Shown here one piece after another: positions 8,004-16,564 of a DNA stretch of 64,000 nucleotides. A program made the position numbers and the translations under genes. Within the stretch, counting starts at the first letter, position 1, and each line of letters starts with the position of its first letter. Under the pieces are notes generated by a model that worked only from the letters and a program-made list of their open reading frames with translations, did not search any database and was not told where the DNA came from. Origin of the DNA: Clostridium akagii DSM 12554 (GTDB taxonomy: Bacteria > Bacillota > Clostridia > Clostridiales > Clostridiaceae); contig NZ_JMLK01000012.1 of NCBI RefSeq assembly GCF_000686725.1, positions 62,001 to 126,000 of the forward strand. Direction: 5' to 3'.

Positions 8004-8462
8004 CTATTTGAATTTAATTGTTGCAAATTTACTCTTTGCCTTCTTAGCGGTGAAATCAATTTGAATATCTTCTAAAATATCAGGATTAGTTATCACTACA
8101 GGTGTATCCAAAGAAGATTTATCAGACACATATTCCGCATCAAAGAACATTAATTTATCTCCTGCTGAAACTTTATCCCCTACTTTTACGAAACTACCAA
8201 ACCCTCTTCCTTCTAATTTTGCTGTATCCATGCCTACATGTAAAAGGAGCTGTATTCCTGACTCTCCCTTGATTATTATAGCATGTTTAGATTCATATAA
8301 TACAGCAACCTCTCCATCAATTGGCGAATATAAGAAATTATCAGTTGGCTTAATTGCAATTCCCTCACCCATGATTTTTTTACTAAAAAGATAATCGTTT
8401 ACTTCTGATAAAGGAATTACTGTGCCACTAATTGGTAGTAACAATTCTAACGTTTTACCCAT
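8004..8462 (-). CDS. PTS glucose-type IIA component, free-standing
   Basis: A 152-residue EIIA-Glc fold protein (Crr-like). It carries phosphate from HPr to a IIBC permease in the cytoplasm. The active-site His75 is in LLLHVGMDT, with the partner His60 in YESKHAIII 15 residues before, the spacing of E. coli IIA-Glc. ATG 8462 follows GGGGTG; the longer reading from 8489 starts before that site. No IIB or IIC domain is fused or adjacent, so the permease partner is elsewhere. With HPr next door it probably serves several glucose-family permeases. Confidence 0.88.
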   Translation of the reverse strand: MGKTLELLLPISGTVIPLSEVNDYLFSKKIMGEGIAIKPTDNFLYSPIDGEVAVLYESKHAIIIKGESGIQLLLHVGMDTAKLEGRGFGSFVKVGDKVSAGDKLMFFDAEYVSDKSSLDTPVVITNPDILEDIQIDFTAKKAKSKFATIKFK

Positions 8463-8484
8463 AACATCACCCCATAAAAATATT

Positions 8485-8515
8485 AACAATAGTATATGTT
8501 TAATATACTATTGTT
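8485..8515. repeat. 13-bp inverted repeat upstream of the IIA gene
   Basis: AACAATAGTATAT (8485-8497) is mirrored exactly at 8503-8515 around a 5-nt loop. On the minus strand it is followed by TTAATATTTTT, so it may weakly terminate the aminotransferase transcript. It is also placed as an operator or leader hairpin 22 bp before the IIA start. Confidence 0.55.
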
Positions 8516-8584
8516 ATATGAATATTGATATAGATTTTGAAATGTTTGTATATTCGTATATATTTTTGCTTATAAATATAGAAA

Positions 8585-9781
8585 TTATTTTATATTATCT
8601 ACAAAGTCAGCTAATCTATTTAAACCTTCCTTAATATTTTCTATAGATGTAGCATAGGAAAGTCTAACATACTGAGAAACGCCAAAGGCATCTCCTGGAA
8701 CAACTGCGACTCTACTTTCATTTAATAATTTTTCAGTAAAATCCATACAATTGTTTATTGTGTCACCATTGGATTTTTTACCAATAAGCTTACTTATATT
8801 AAGCATTACATAAAAAGCACCTTCAGGTTTTAAGCAGGATATATTATCTATACTATTTATTTTATCTACCATATAATCTCTTCTTTTCTTAAACTGCTGT
8901 CTCATAAGTTCCACGGAGGTTTGATCTCCATTTATTGCCTCAACTGATGCATACTGCGCAATGGAATTAGGATTAGACGTTGTCTGGCTTTGTATATTGG
9001 ACATAAGTTTAATAATATCAGTATTAGCAGAAGCTGCATAACCGATTCTCCAGCCTGTCATAGCATAGGTTTTTGACATACCATTTATTACAATTGTTCT
9101 ATTAAAAGCATCTTCACTAATGCTTGCTATGCTTATATGCTTTGACTCTCCATAAATTAGTTTTTCATACATCTCATCAGAAATAAGTAAAAGATCATGT
9201 TGCTTTGCAAATTCTGCTATGTGCTGAAGTTCTATAACATCATAAACAACTCCTGTAGGATTATTGGGACTGTTTATTAAAATAGCTTTAGTTTTATCTG
9301 ATAAAGCACGCTCTAAATCATCCACGGTAAATTTAAAACCTTTTTTTTCTTCAGTTTCAATTATTACTGGTTTACCATTATACAATTTTATCAGTTCAGG
9401 ATAGGTAACCCAATATGGAGAAGCTAAAATTACTTCATCATCTTTATTAAGTATAGATTGAAAAAGATTAGAAAGGCATTGTTTTCCTCCAGTAGATACC
9501 ATTATTTGTGATGAATCATAATTTAATTTGTTATCCCTTTTAAACTTATTTGCTAATGCCTCTTTAAGTTCTATAATACCTGATGCAGAAGTATATTTTG
9601 TGTGACCACTTTTCATTGCAAATATTGCTGCATCTTGAATGTTTTGTGGAGTATTAAAATCAGGTTCACCCACACCAAATCCAATAACATCAATACCTGC
9701 TTTCTTCATTTGTGCAACCTTAGATGTAATTGATAGGGTCACAGACGGCGAAATATTTTCTGCATTCGTTGAAAAAATCAT
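8585..9781 (-). CDS. Pyridoxal-phosphate aminotransferase, aspartate type
   Basis: A 398-residue class I/II (fold type I) aminotransferase of the thermophilic/Bacillus AspB-like group. The PLP-binding Lys lies in NGMSKTYAMTGWR, and the substrate/PLP loops are SPYWVTYPEL and NSPNNPTG. The likely reaction is aspartate plus 2-oxoglutarate to oxaloacetate plus glutamate, but relatives act on prephenate, alanine or aromatic acids, so the amino-group donor is not certain. ATG 9781 follows a perfect AGGAGG. The gene sits alone between the UbiA-like and IIA genes, all on the same strand with short gaps. Confidence 0.9.
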   Translation of the reverse strand: MIFSTNAENISPSVTLSITSKVAQMKKAGIDVIGFGVGEPDFNTPQNIQDAAIFAMKSGHTKYTSASGIIELKEALANKFKRDNKLNYDSSQIMVSTGGKQCLSNLFQSILNKDDEVILASPYWVTYPELIKLYNGKPVIIETEEKKGFKFTVDDLERALSDKTKAILINSPNNPTGVVYDVIELQHIAEFAKQHDLLLISDEMYEKLIYGESKHISIASISEDAFNRTIVINGMSKTYAMTGWRIGYAASANTDIIKLMSNIQSQTTSNPNSIAQYASVEAINGDQTSVELMRQQFKKRRDYMVDKINSIDNISCLKPEGAFYVMLNISKLIGKKSNGDTINNCMDFTEKLLNESRVAVVPGDAFGVSQYVRLSYATSIENIKEGLNRLADFVDNIK

Positions 9782-9807
9782 AAAGATAACCTCCTAGTAA
9801 GTTGTTT

Positions 9808-10680
9808 TTATAGTTTGAAATATATTATAGCTATTATTATGACTGCCCATAAAACTATATCTATGAGAAAAGGCATATCATTTTGAAAAACATCTTCAGG
9901 TTTTCCTCCAACATTTTTTTTAGATACCAAATATTGATATCTAAATATTCCATATAAAACGAATGGAATAGTTATCATCATTGTTCTACTTTGTGTTGAA
10001 CTGAATGTATATAGACAGTAGGTTATTAAAATACTAGGAGTAACAATTGTAAGCATGCTGTCTATTAATTCAACTGAATACTCTTCTAGTATTTTTCTAT
10101 GTGAACCTCTTTTATCTTTTAGTGTTACAATCTCACTTCTTCTTTTATTAAGTGCCAAAAAAAGTGAAATTAATATGGTGCATAATATAAGCCAAGGTGA
10201 TAATTGTACATTGGTTACAATGCTTCCACTAATAACTCTTAGAACAAAACCAAACGTTATTATCATTACATCCACGATCACCACATTTTTCAGTTTAAAT
10301 GAATATAATATATTCATAATATAATAAGTTAATAATACAACCAATAACTTTAAGCTAATAGAGTAGGATGTGAATAATACAATACACACTATAATCAATT
10401 CAAAAGCTAATGCTTGTGACTTAGAAACTTTACCACTAGCTATGGGTCTGAATTTTTTCTGTGGATGCTGTTTGTCTTTTTCTACATCTACTAAGTCATT
10501 TAATATGTACACTGCTGAGGATATTAAGCTAAATAATATAAAAACATATAAGTTTAATAAAAGTATGTGCCCATTTTGAAATTTACCAGAAAACACTAAT
10601 GCCGCCAATACAAATACATTTTTCAGCCATTGCTTAGGTCTCATAAGTTTAAGTATATATTTCATGTCTAGATTTTTCAT
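9808..10680 (-). CDS. UbiA-family prenyltransferase, decaprenyl-P phosphoribosyltransferase-like
   Basis: A 290-residue polytopic membrane protein with about 9 helices. The first Asp-rich motif is NDLVDVEKDKQHPQKKFRPI, the N-D-x-x-D-x-x-x-D plus HPxKxxRPIASG form seen in 5-phosphoribosyl-1-pyrophosphate:decaprenyl-phosphate transferases (Rv3806c type) rather than in quinone-specific UbiA. Such enzymes make the lipid-linked ribose precursor of decaprenyl-phosphoryl arabinose. No DprE1/DprE2 or arabinosyltransferase gene is in the window, so the product's fate is unknown. The start has GGAGGG 5 nt before ATG. Undecaprenyl phosphate would be the expected lipid here (inference). Confidence 0.8.
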   Translation of the reverse strand: MKNLDMKYILKLMRPKQWLKNVFVLAALVFSGKFQNGHILLLNLYVFILFSLISSAVYILNDLVDVEKDKQHPQKKFRPIASGKVSKSQALAFELIIVCIVLFTSYSISLKLLVVLLTYYIMNILYSFKLKNVVIVDVMIITFGFVLRVISGSIVTNVQLSPWLILCTILISLFLALNKRRSEIVTLKDKRGSHRKILEEYSVELIDSMLTIVTPSILITYCLYTFSSTQSRTMMITIPFVLYGIFRYQYLVSKKNVGGKPEDVFQNDMPFLIDIVLWAVIIIAIIYFKL

Positions 10681-10742
10681 TTTTCCCTCCGAAAGTTAAA
10701 TATATATGCTATTCTATAATTTAACACATTTTTAGAATAATT

Positions 10743-10774
10743 AAAAGGACTTGCATTAAATATCAAGTCCTTTT
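10743..10774 (-). terminator. Terminator of spoVS
   Basis: The stem AAAAGGACTTG (10743-10753) pairs with 10764-10774 around a 10-nt loop. T-rich bases flank both ends, so it can act in either direction. It lies between spoVS and the UbiA-family gene. Confidence 0.75.
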
Positions 10775-10809
10775 TAGTCAAAATATTATAAAAAAATCAT
10801 TATTTCATT

Positions 10810-11070
10810 TTACCTTGGCTGCACAATTAGTTTTATTGCTGTCCTCTCCTCACCATCTATTTCAATGTCCGTAAAAGCTGGTATACAAATTAGATCCATG
10901 CCACTAGGTGCTACGAAACCTCTTGAAATTGCTATTGCTTTAATTGCTTGATTTATCGCTCCAGCGCCTATTGCCTGTATTTCAGCAGAACCTCTTTCTC
11001 TTAACACTCCTGCTAAGGCACCTGCAACTGAATTTGGATTTGATTTTGCAGAAACTTTTAATATTTCCAT
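10810..11070 (-). CDS. spoVS: Stage V sporulation protein S
   Basis: An 86-residue Alba-fold protein almost invariant in spore formers. In Bacillus it affects spore coat assembly and septation timing, and it probably binds nucleic acid. The sequence starts MEILKVSAKSNPNSVAGALA and contains the conserved AIGAGAINQAIKAIAISRG segment. The full family length is present, and ATG 11070 follows AGGAGGGTG. The gene is monocistronic, with terminators on both sides, and lies directly downstream of rny as in many clostridia. Confidence 0.96.
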   Translation of the reverse strand: MEILKVSAKSNPNSVAGALAGVLRERGSAEIQAIGAGAINQAIKAIAISRGFVAPSGMDLICIPAFTDIEIDGEERTAIKLIVQPR

Positions 11071-11187
11071 GTTAACACCCTCCTATAAGTAATATATATT
11101 AGTAAATTTAAGTAAAACATACTATAGGTATATTATTCTACATATAATAAATTATTCCTTTTTTTAAATTCATTTTTTAAAATAAAA

Positions 11188-11213
11188 ATCCCCTTTAAGC
11201 TTCTAAAGGGGAT
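11188..11213 (-). terminator. Terminator of rny
   Basis: The stem ATCCCCTTT (11188-11196) pairs with AAAGGGGAT (11205-11213). On the minus strand it is followed by TTTTTATTTT. It begins 18 bp after the rny stop. Confidence 0.9.
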
Positions 11214-11230
11214 GTGATCATACATAATTT

Positions 11231-12781
11231 TTATTTTGCATATTCAATTGCACGGGTCTCTCTTATTACATTAATTTTGATTTGACCAGGATATTCTAAT
11301 TCGCTTTCAATTCTCTTAACAATATTCCTAGCCATTTCTGCTGAACCCGCATCATCAACACTTTCTGGTTTAACTATTATTCTAATTTCTCTTCCAGCCT
11401 GAATGGCATATGACTTTTCAACACCTTCGTATGAGTTTGAAATTTCTTCAAGCTTCTCTAAACGTTTTATATATGCTTCTAAAGTTTCTCTTCTTGCACC
11501 CGGTCTTGCTGCTGACACTGCGTCCGCTGCTTGAACTAAGATAGCTTCTAGAGATTGTGGCTCAACATCACCATGATGTGCACCTATTGCATTAACAATA
11601 ACTGCCGACTCATGATATTTTTTTGCCGTTTCAGAACCAATTAAAGCATGTGGACCTTCAACTTCATGGTCTACAGCTTTACCTATATCGTGTAGTAAAC
11701 CCGCTCTTTTTGCAAGTGTAGGATCCATACCAAGCTCAGATGCCATAAATCCAGCTAAATATGAAACTTCTATGGAATGTTTTAAAACATTTTGACCATA
11801 ACTAGTTCTATATTTTAGTCTTCCAAGCAATCTTATAATTTCAGCATGTAAACCATGAACACCTGTTTCGAAAGTCGCTTGCTCGCCTTCCTCTTTTATA
11901 TCGTTTTCTACCTCTTTTTTAGCTTTTTCTACCATTTCTTCAATCCTAGCAGGATGAATTCTACCATCCAAAATTAATTTTTCAAGTGCTATTCTAGCCA
12001 CTTCTCTTCTTATAGGATCAAAACCTGAAAGTATAACAGCCTCAGGAGTATCATCGATAATCAAATCGATTCCAGTAAGAGTTTCTAGCGCTCTTATGTT
12101 TCGACCTTCTCTACCAATTATCCTACCCTTCATTTCATCATTAGGTAAAGATACGACATATACTGTAGATTCAGCAACATGATCAGCCGCACATCTTTGT
12201 ATTGCGCAGGTAATGATTTCCCTTGCCTTTTTATCGGCATCTTCTTTTGCTTTTGTCTCAACTTCTTTTATCATTACAGCTGCATCATGTTTGATTTCTT
12301 TTCTTATTTTATCAAGAAGCATTTGTTTTGCTTCTTCTGAACTTAAGTTTGCAAGTCTTTCAAGCTCATTACGTTGGCTTTGATATAAAGTTTCAATTTT
12401 TTCTTCTTTTTGCTGCAATTCAGTGTCACGAGAATTCAAATTTTCCTCTCGTTTTTCAATGAATTCGCCCTTCTTATCCAGTGATTCTTCTCTTTGAATA
12501 TTTCTTCTTTCTAACCTCTGAACTTCAGATCTACGCTCTCTAGTCTCTTTTTCGAAATCATTTCTGAGTCTATGAACTTCTTCTTTTGCCTCTAGTATGG
12601 ATTCTTTTTTCATTGATTCAGCTTCTCTGATAGCTTCTGTCTTTATATTTTTAGCAATTTCTTCGACTTGTGATAATTTAGCCCAAGAATATTTTTTTCT
12701 AACATAAAGTTCAATGCCAACTATAAGAATTGCCAATACAACGACAATTGTGACAATTATAATCCAATAGTTACTTCCCAT
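11231..12781 (-). CDS. rny: Ribonuclease Y
   Basis: A 516-residue membrane-anchored endoribonuclease that starts mRNA decay in Firmicutes. In order: one N-terminal transmembrane helix (about residues 5-25), a long charged coiled coil (about 30-190), a KH RNA-binding domain around [15 protein letters not shown], and an HD hydrolase domain with [18 protein letters not shown], whose His-Asp pair binds the metal. I place the start at ATG 12781, 10 nt after GGAGGTG. The longer reading from 12853 adds 24 residues without a ribosome site. It lies downstream of recA, in its own unit. Confidence 0.95.
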   Translation of the reverse strand: MGSNYWIIIVTIVVVLAILIVGIELYVRKKYSWAKLSQVEEIAKNIKTEAIREAESMKKESILEAKEEVHRLRNDFEKETRERRSEVQRLERRNIQREESLDKKGEFIEKREENLNSRDTELQQKEEKIETLYQSQRNELERLANLSSEEAKQMLLDKIRKEIKHDAAVMIKEVETKAKEDADKKAREIITCAIQRCAADHVAESTVYVVSLPNDEMKGRIIGREGRNIRALETLTGIDLIIDDTPEAVILSGFDPIRREVARIALEKLILDGRIHPARIEEMVEKAKKEVENDIKEEGEQATFETGVHGLHAEIIRLLGRLKYRTSYGQNVLKHSIEVSYLAGFMASELGMDPTLAKRAGLLHDIGKAVDHEVEGPHALIGSETAKKYHESAVIVNAIGAHHGDVEPQSLEAILVQAADAVSAARPGARRETLEAYIKRLEKLEEISNSYEGVEKSYAIQAGREIRIIVKPESVDDAGSAEMARNIVKRIESELEYPGQIKINVIRETRAIEYAK

Positions 12782-12961
12782 TGTCGTAAAACACCTCCTT
12801 CGCTTATTATTGCGTGTATAAATTGTAAAATGAAAGCCTTGAAAAGGTGTCATATATATCCATTTGGTAATTACTTGAATATGTTAAACCAGTATTTGTA
12901 TTTAAATTAATTGTATATTAATTTGAGATTGATGTCAAGCAAGTAACCTCACTGAATGCAA

Positions 12962-12998
12962 AATAAAGCCCACATTCATAATCAATGTGGGCTTTATT
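12962..12998 (-). terminator. Terminator of recA
   Basis: A perfect 15-bp stem (12962-12976 with 12984-12998, core AAAGCCCACATT) and 7-nt loop lies directly after the recA stop. The minus-strand tail is TTTTGC. Confidence 0.9.
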
Positions 12999-13002
12999 AA
13001 TG

Positions 13003-14115
13003 CTATTTGACTTTAACTTCTATGTTATCAGCCTTGTTTTTATCATTGATTTTTATGTTTTTCTCGTCATCTTTTGCGTTTTTTCCATCAGCTTTTGCAT
13101 TTTTTTTATCAACTTTTGGAATTGTAATAGGGAGATCATGCAAATCTCTTATTTTATTTTCTATTTCTAGACCAATTTCAGGATTATCTTTTAAATATTG
13201 TTTTGCATTTTCACGTCCTTGTCCTAGTCTCACGTCACCATAAGCAAACCATGCTCCACTTTTTTGAACTATTTCTTCTTGTACCCCCACATCAACAATG
13301 TTTCCTTCTCGTGAAATTCCACCATTATACATTATATCAAATTCAGCCTTTTTAAAAGGAGGTGCAATTTTATTTTTAACTACTTTTACTCTTGTTCTAT
13401 TTCCAAGAATATCATCACCTTGTTTTATAGAATCAATTCTTCTTATATCCATTCTTACCGAGGCATAAAATTTTAATGCCCTTCCACCAGAAGTTGTTTC
13501 TGGATTACCAAACATTATTCCTATTTTCTCTCTCAATTGGTTAATGAATATAACCACACATTGAGATTTATTAATTGAACCAGTAAGTTTTCTAAGAGCT
13601 TGGGACATAAGCCTTGCCTGAAGTCCTACATGTGAGTCACCCATTTCGCCCTCAATTTCTGCCCTAGGTACAAGTGCAGCTACTGAGTCAATAACTATTA
13701 CATCTATGGCATTTGATCTAACTAAAGCTTCCACTATTTCTAATGCTTGCTCTCCGGTATCAGGTTGTGAAATTATTAAATTTTCCGTATCCACGCCTAA
13801 AACTTTTGCATATGATGGATCCAACGCATGTTCCGCATCAACAAATGCAGCAGCACCACCATTTTTTTGTGCTTCAGCTATAATGTGAAGTGCAAGCGTA
13901 GTTTTACCAGATGATTCAGGTCCATAAATCTCAATAATCCTTCCCCTTGGTACTCCACCTATTCCTAATGCTATATCTAAAGCTAAACACCCAGTTGAAA
14001 TTGATTCTACATCTAAAGAAGTGCTATCTCCTAGTTTCATTACTGCACCTTTTCCAAATTGTTTTTCAATTTGATTCATTGCAGCTTCTAAAGCTTTTAT
14101 TTTATCATTATCCAT
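13003..14115 (-). CDS. recA: Recombinase RecA
   Basis: A 370-residue RecA, the strand-exchange ATPase that also triggers LexA self-cleavage. Walker A is GPESSGKTT (about residue 66-74), Walker B is [14 protein letters not shown]-like ([12 protein letters not shown]), and loop L2 is [21 protein letters not shown]. The core ends near residue 330. A Lys/Asn/Asp-rich tail of about 35 residues follows, with loose repeats of the form KNAKxDxKN. This is longer than the usual acidic RecA tail and may tune DNA access. ATG 14115 follows AAGGG. Expression is under an SOS box over the start region. Confidence 0.97.
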   Translation of the reverse strand: MDNDKIKALEAAMNQIEKQFGKGAVMKLGDSTSLDVESISTGCLALDIALGIGGVPRGRIIEIYGPESSGKTTLALHIIAEAQKNGGAAAFVDAEHALDPSYAKVLGVDTENLIISQPDTGEQALEIVEALVRSNAIDVIVIDSVAALVPRAEIEGEMGDSHVGLQARLMSQALRKLTGSINKSQCVVIFINQLREKIGIMFGNPETTSGGRALKFYASVRMDIRRIDSIKQGDDILGNRTRVKVVKNKIAPPFKKAEFDIMYNGGISREGNIVDVGVQEEIVQKSGAWFAYGDVRLGQGRENAKQYLKDNPEIGLEIENKIRDLHDLPITIPKVDKKNAKADGKNAKDDEKNIKINDKNKADNIEVKVK

Positions 14116-14153
14116 ATTATATCCCTTATGGGTTCACCAACCTTTCAATTTAA

Positions 14154-14202
14154 CGAACATTTGTTCTTATCTAATTATATATTAAAATTTCATCTAGGTC
14201 AA
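14154..14202 (-). promoter_or_regulatory. recA promoter with LexA (SOS) box
   Basis: On the minus strand TTGACC (14197-14202) and TATAAT (14174-14179) are separated by 17 bp. Directly downstream, AGAACAAATGTTCG (14154-14167) matches the Gram-positive LexA/DinR consensus CGAACRNRYGTTCG in both half-sites. LexA bound here covers the transcription start, so recA should be induced by DNA damage. Confidence 0.85.
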
Positions 14203-14212
14203 TACTATAAAC

Positions 14213-14433
14213 AGAGTTCTTGGTTTCAGGTGGAGTTTTTAGGCCGCAGGTCATCCATCTGAAACTTAGAAATCGTTATCCAGGGACGTAGCAGCCGTTA
14301 TACTCTAAAGAGAAAGGGATTCACATCAAATCAAGGATTTGAGTTCACTGCTTTTCCCACTTAGTATAAGATGGGAGTGTTACGGATGGTAGTCATCGGA
14401 TAAATGAAGTTCCTGCCAAAAGCAGGAACTTCT
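14213..14433 (+). ncRNA. Structured RNA candidate, divergent from recA
   Basis: About 220 nt fold into a consistent set of helices when read on the plus strand. There is a 12-bp stem, 14223-14234 with 14254-14265; a closing stem TTATCC/GGATAA (14276-14281, 14398-14403); TTATACT/AGTATAA (14298-14304, 14363-14369); an inner hairpin CAAATC-aag-GATTTG (14327-14341); and a strong final hairpin, 14406-14416 with 14422-14432. The extreme 5' end (AGAGTTCTTGG) can also pair with the right arm of that final hairpin. Three stems use G-U pairs that would become A-C mismatches on the minus strand, which favours plus. No long coding frame spans it and no T-run follows, so the 3' end is uncertain. I cannot name its class: it is not tmRNA, SRP RNA, RNase P or a T-box; raiA-type or 6S-type RNAs remain possible. 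Confidence 0.55.
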
Positions 14434-14521
14434 AAATATAAAAAATAACTAGTAGTATACTTAGATTCTTTTTCATACGTTTAAACTCATATTAAATTAT
14501 GTTCATCTAGTTATATTTTAT

Positions 14522-15106
14522 TCATTTATCTAATTTAATTATATCTTTATTTTTTATAAAATAATCCAGACCAGATACTATAGTAATTACTACTGCTATA
14601 TACATGGCGATAATAGATGCCTGTTTAAAGTTACTCATCATTTGGGCATTTATAGAATTATGTAAAAATTTATAATTACGTAAATTCAGGTTTATCAATG
14701 CCATTGATATAGCCACTATTTGAATAAATGTTTTAGCTTTTCCCCACTTACTAGCTGCAAGAACCACGCCCTCTGCTGCCGCTATTGACCGGAGGCCTGT
14801 TACTGCAAATTCACGTGCGATTATTATAATTGCAATCCAACTCATTAAAACGTGGTATTCAACTAAAGATATAAGAGCAGCAGAGACTAAAAGTTTATCT
14901 GCTAATGGATCCATAAGTTTACCAAAGCGCGTTATTTGGTTACGGCTTCTAGCAATATATCCATCCAATTTGTCTGTGAGAGCAGCTATTATAAATACAA
15001 CCGTAGCTATACTACGACCGTAAGGTATACTTCTTACCGCAATAAAAACCAGAAAAACTGGAACAAGTACTATTCTTATTAATGTTAGCTTATTAGCAAG
15101 ATTCAT
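14522..15106 (-). CDS. pgsA: CDP-diacylglycerol-glycerol-3-phosphate 3-phosphatidyltransferase
   Basis: A 194-residue membrane enzyme that makes phosphatidylglycerol phosphate, the precursor of phosphatidylglycerol and cardiolipin. The CDP-alcohol phosphotransferase motif D-G-x2-A-R-x8-G-x3-D-x3-D is complete ([10 protein letters not shown], then [11 protein letters not shown]). Four to five membrane helices follow. I start at ATG 15106, behind AGGGG; a TTG three codons upstream overlaps that site. It overlaps the end of rimO by 14 bp, so the two are coupled. In many relatives cinA follows between pgsA and recA; here it is absent. Confidence 0.94.
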   Translation of the reverse strand: MNLANKLTLIRIVLVPVFLVFIAVRSIPYGRSIATVVFIIAALTDKLDGYIARSRNQITRFGKLMDPLADKLLVSAALISLVEYHVLMSWIAIIIIAREFAVTGLRSIAAAEGVVLAASKWGKAKTFIQIVAISMALINLNLRNYKFLHNSINAQMMSNFKQASIIAMYIAVVITIVSGLDYFIKNKDIIKLDK

Positions 15107-16427
15107 CACATACAACCCCTATTAAATCATATTCTAGACTATCTACAATTTTTACATTGACATAATTGCCTATGTTTAATATTTTATCACATTTGAAAAA
15201 TATTTCACCATCTATTTCTGGAGCCATTTCATAATTTCTTCCGAACCAGTATTTATCATTTTTTCCCTCAATAATCACTTGGTATACATTACCAATTTTT
15301 TTCCTGTTTGTTGTTTTAGATATTTGTTGTTGAATTAACATTAATTCATCATATCTAGCTTCTTTTATTTCTTCATCAATTTGATCTGGCATATCATAAG
15401 CTTCTGTTCCTTCTTCTCTAGAGTATTTAAATACACCTAATTTATCAAATTTTATAAATTCTATAAACTCCTTAAGTTCACTAAAATCATCATTGGTTTC
15501 ACCTGGAAATCCAACAATCAATGAAGTTCTAAGTGATATCCCCTGAATTTTTTCTTTGATTTTTGATATATTTTTGACTATTTCTTCTTTCTGAGTTCGT
15601 CTCTTCATTTTTTGCAATATAATATTACTTATGTGTTGTACAGGCATATCTATGTAATTACATACCTTGTCATTGTTTTTTATTTCCTCAATTAATTCAT
15701 CTGTAATTTCTTCAGGATAGCAATAAAGAAGGCGTATCCATTGGACGTCACTGATTTTTGAAATTTCTTCAAGGAGTTTTGGGAGCATTTTTTTATCATA
15801 AATGTCTATACCATACTTTGTCGTATCTTGAGCAACTAAAATTATTTCTTTTACGCCTTGATTTGATAAAGACGTACACTCATTAACTATATCTTCAATA
15901 TTTCTACTTCTGTACTTACCCCTTATTTTAGGAATTATACAGTAAGTACAAAAATTATTACATCCTTCTGAAATACGTACATAAGCACTATATGAACCAG
16001 TGGTTATAACTCGTTCCCCTTGATTTATATTTTCATCACTAAAATTACATAGAATTTGCTTACCACCTTTATCAAAAAAGTTATTAATAACTAGATCAAG
16101 TTTTTCATAATCATTTACTCCTAGTATGGCATCAAGTTCTGGCATCAAGTTAAAAAGTTCATCACCATACCTTTGGGTTAAGCAACCCGTTCCAATAAGC
16201 ATTTTACAATTATAATTTTTCTTGTACTCCGCCATTTCCAAAATAGTATCAATTGATTCTTGCTTTGAAGCCTCTATAAATCCACATGTATTAACCAATA
16301 TTATATCTGCTAATTTAGGGTCATTTACAATTTCAAAGTTATTTTTCATTTTTCCAAGTAAGGTTTCTGTATCAATTCTATTTTTATCACAACCTAAACT
16401 AACTACTCCAAATTTCTTTTTTTCCAC
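15093..16427 (-). CDS. rimO: Ribosomal protein S12 methylthiotransferase RimO
   Basis: A 444-residue radical-SAM methylthiotransferase that adds a methylthio group to an Asp of ribosomal protein S12. In order: an N-terminal MTTase domain with [12 protein letters not shown] and further cluster cysteines ([16 protein letters not shown]), then the radical-SAM triad in [15 protein letters not shown], and a C-terminal TRAM domain (about the last 65 residues). The SLGCxKNxxDTE form favours RimO over MiaB. GTG 16427 is the start, with AGGAGG upstream. It is the first gene of a rimO-pgsA pair. Confidence 0.95.
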   Translation of the reverse strand: MEKKKFGVVSLGCDKNRIDTETLLGKMKNNFEIVNDPKLADIILVNTCGFIEASKQESIDTILEMAEYKKNYNCKMLIGTGCLTQRYGDELFNLMPELDAILGVNDYEKLDLVINNFFDKGGKQILCNFSDENINQGERVITTGSYSAYVRISEGCNNFCTYCIIPKIRGKYRSRNIEDIVNECTSLSNQGVKEIILVAQDTTKYGIDIYDKKMLPKLLEEISKISDVQWIRLLYCYPEEITDELIEEIKNNDKVCNYIDMPVQHISNIILQKMKRRTQKEEIVKNISKIKEKIQGISLRTSLIVGFPGETNDDFSELKEFIEFIKFDKLGVFKYSREEGTEAYDMPDQIDEEIKEARYDELMLIQQQISKTTNRKKIGNVYQVIIEGKNDKYWFGRNYEMAPEIDGEIFFKCDKILNIGNYVNVKIVDSLEYDLIGVVCDESC

Positions 16428-16564
16428 GTCTTACCTCCTAGATTTATAATGCTGACTCCACGCTACTCAATTTCATAGTTTTCAGTATATCTTCATATAT
16501 TTTATAGCTAAAAACCAAATTTAACAAGAAAATTTTTTGTTAATACTAATCTTAATGAAATATT

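Noticed and set aside
14213-14433. T-box, tmRNA, SRP RNA or RNase P RNA at this locus
   Set aside because: None of their hallmark sequences (T-box GGGTGGNACCGCG, tmRNA ends, SRP GGAA domain, RNase P GAGGAAAGTCC) is present.
14445-14520. TAACTAG/CTAGTTA arms as a pgsA terminator
   Set aside because: The stem is 8 bp with a loop of over 50 nt; the T-run is good but the hairpin is too weak to list.
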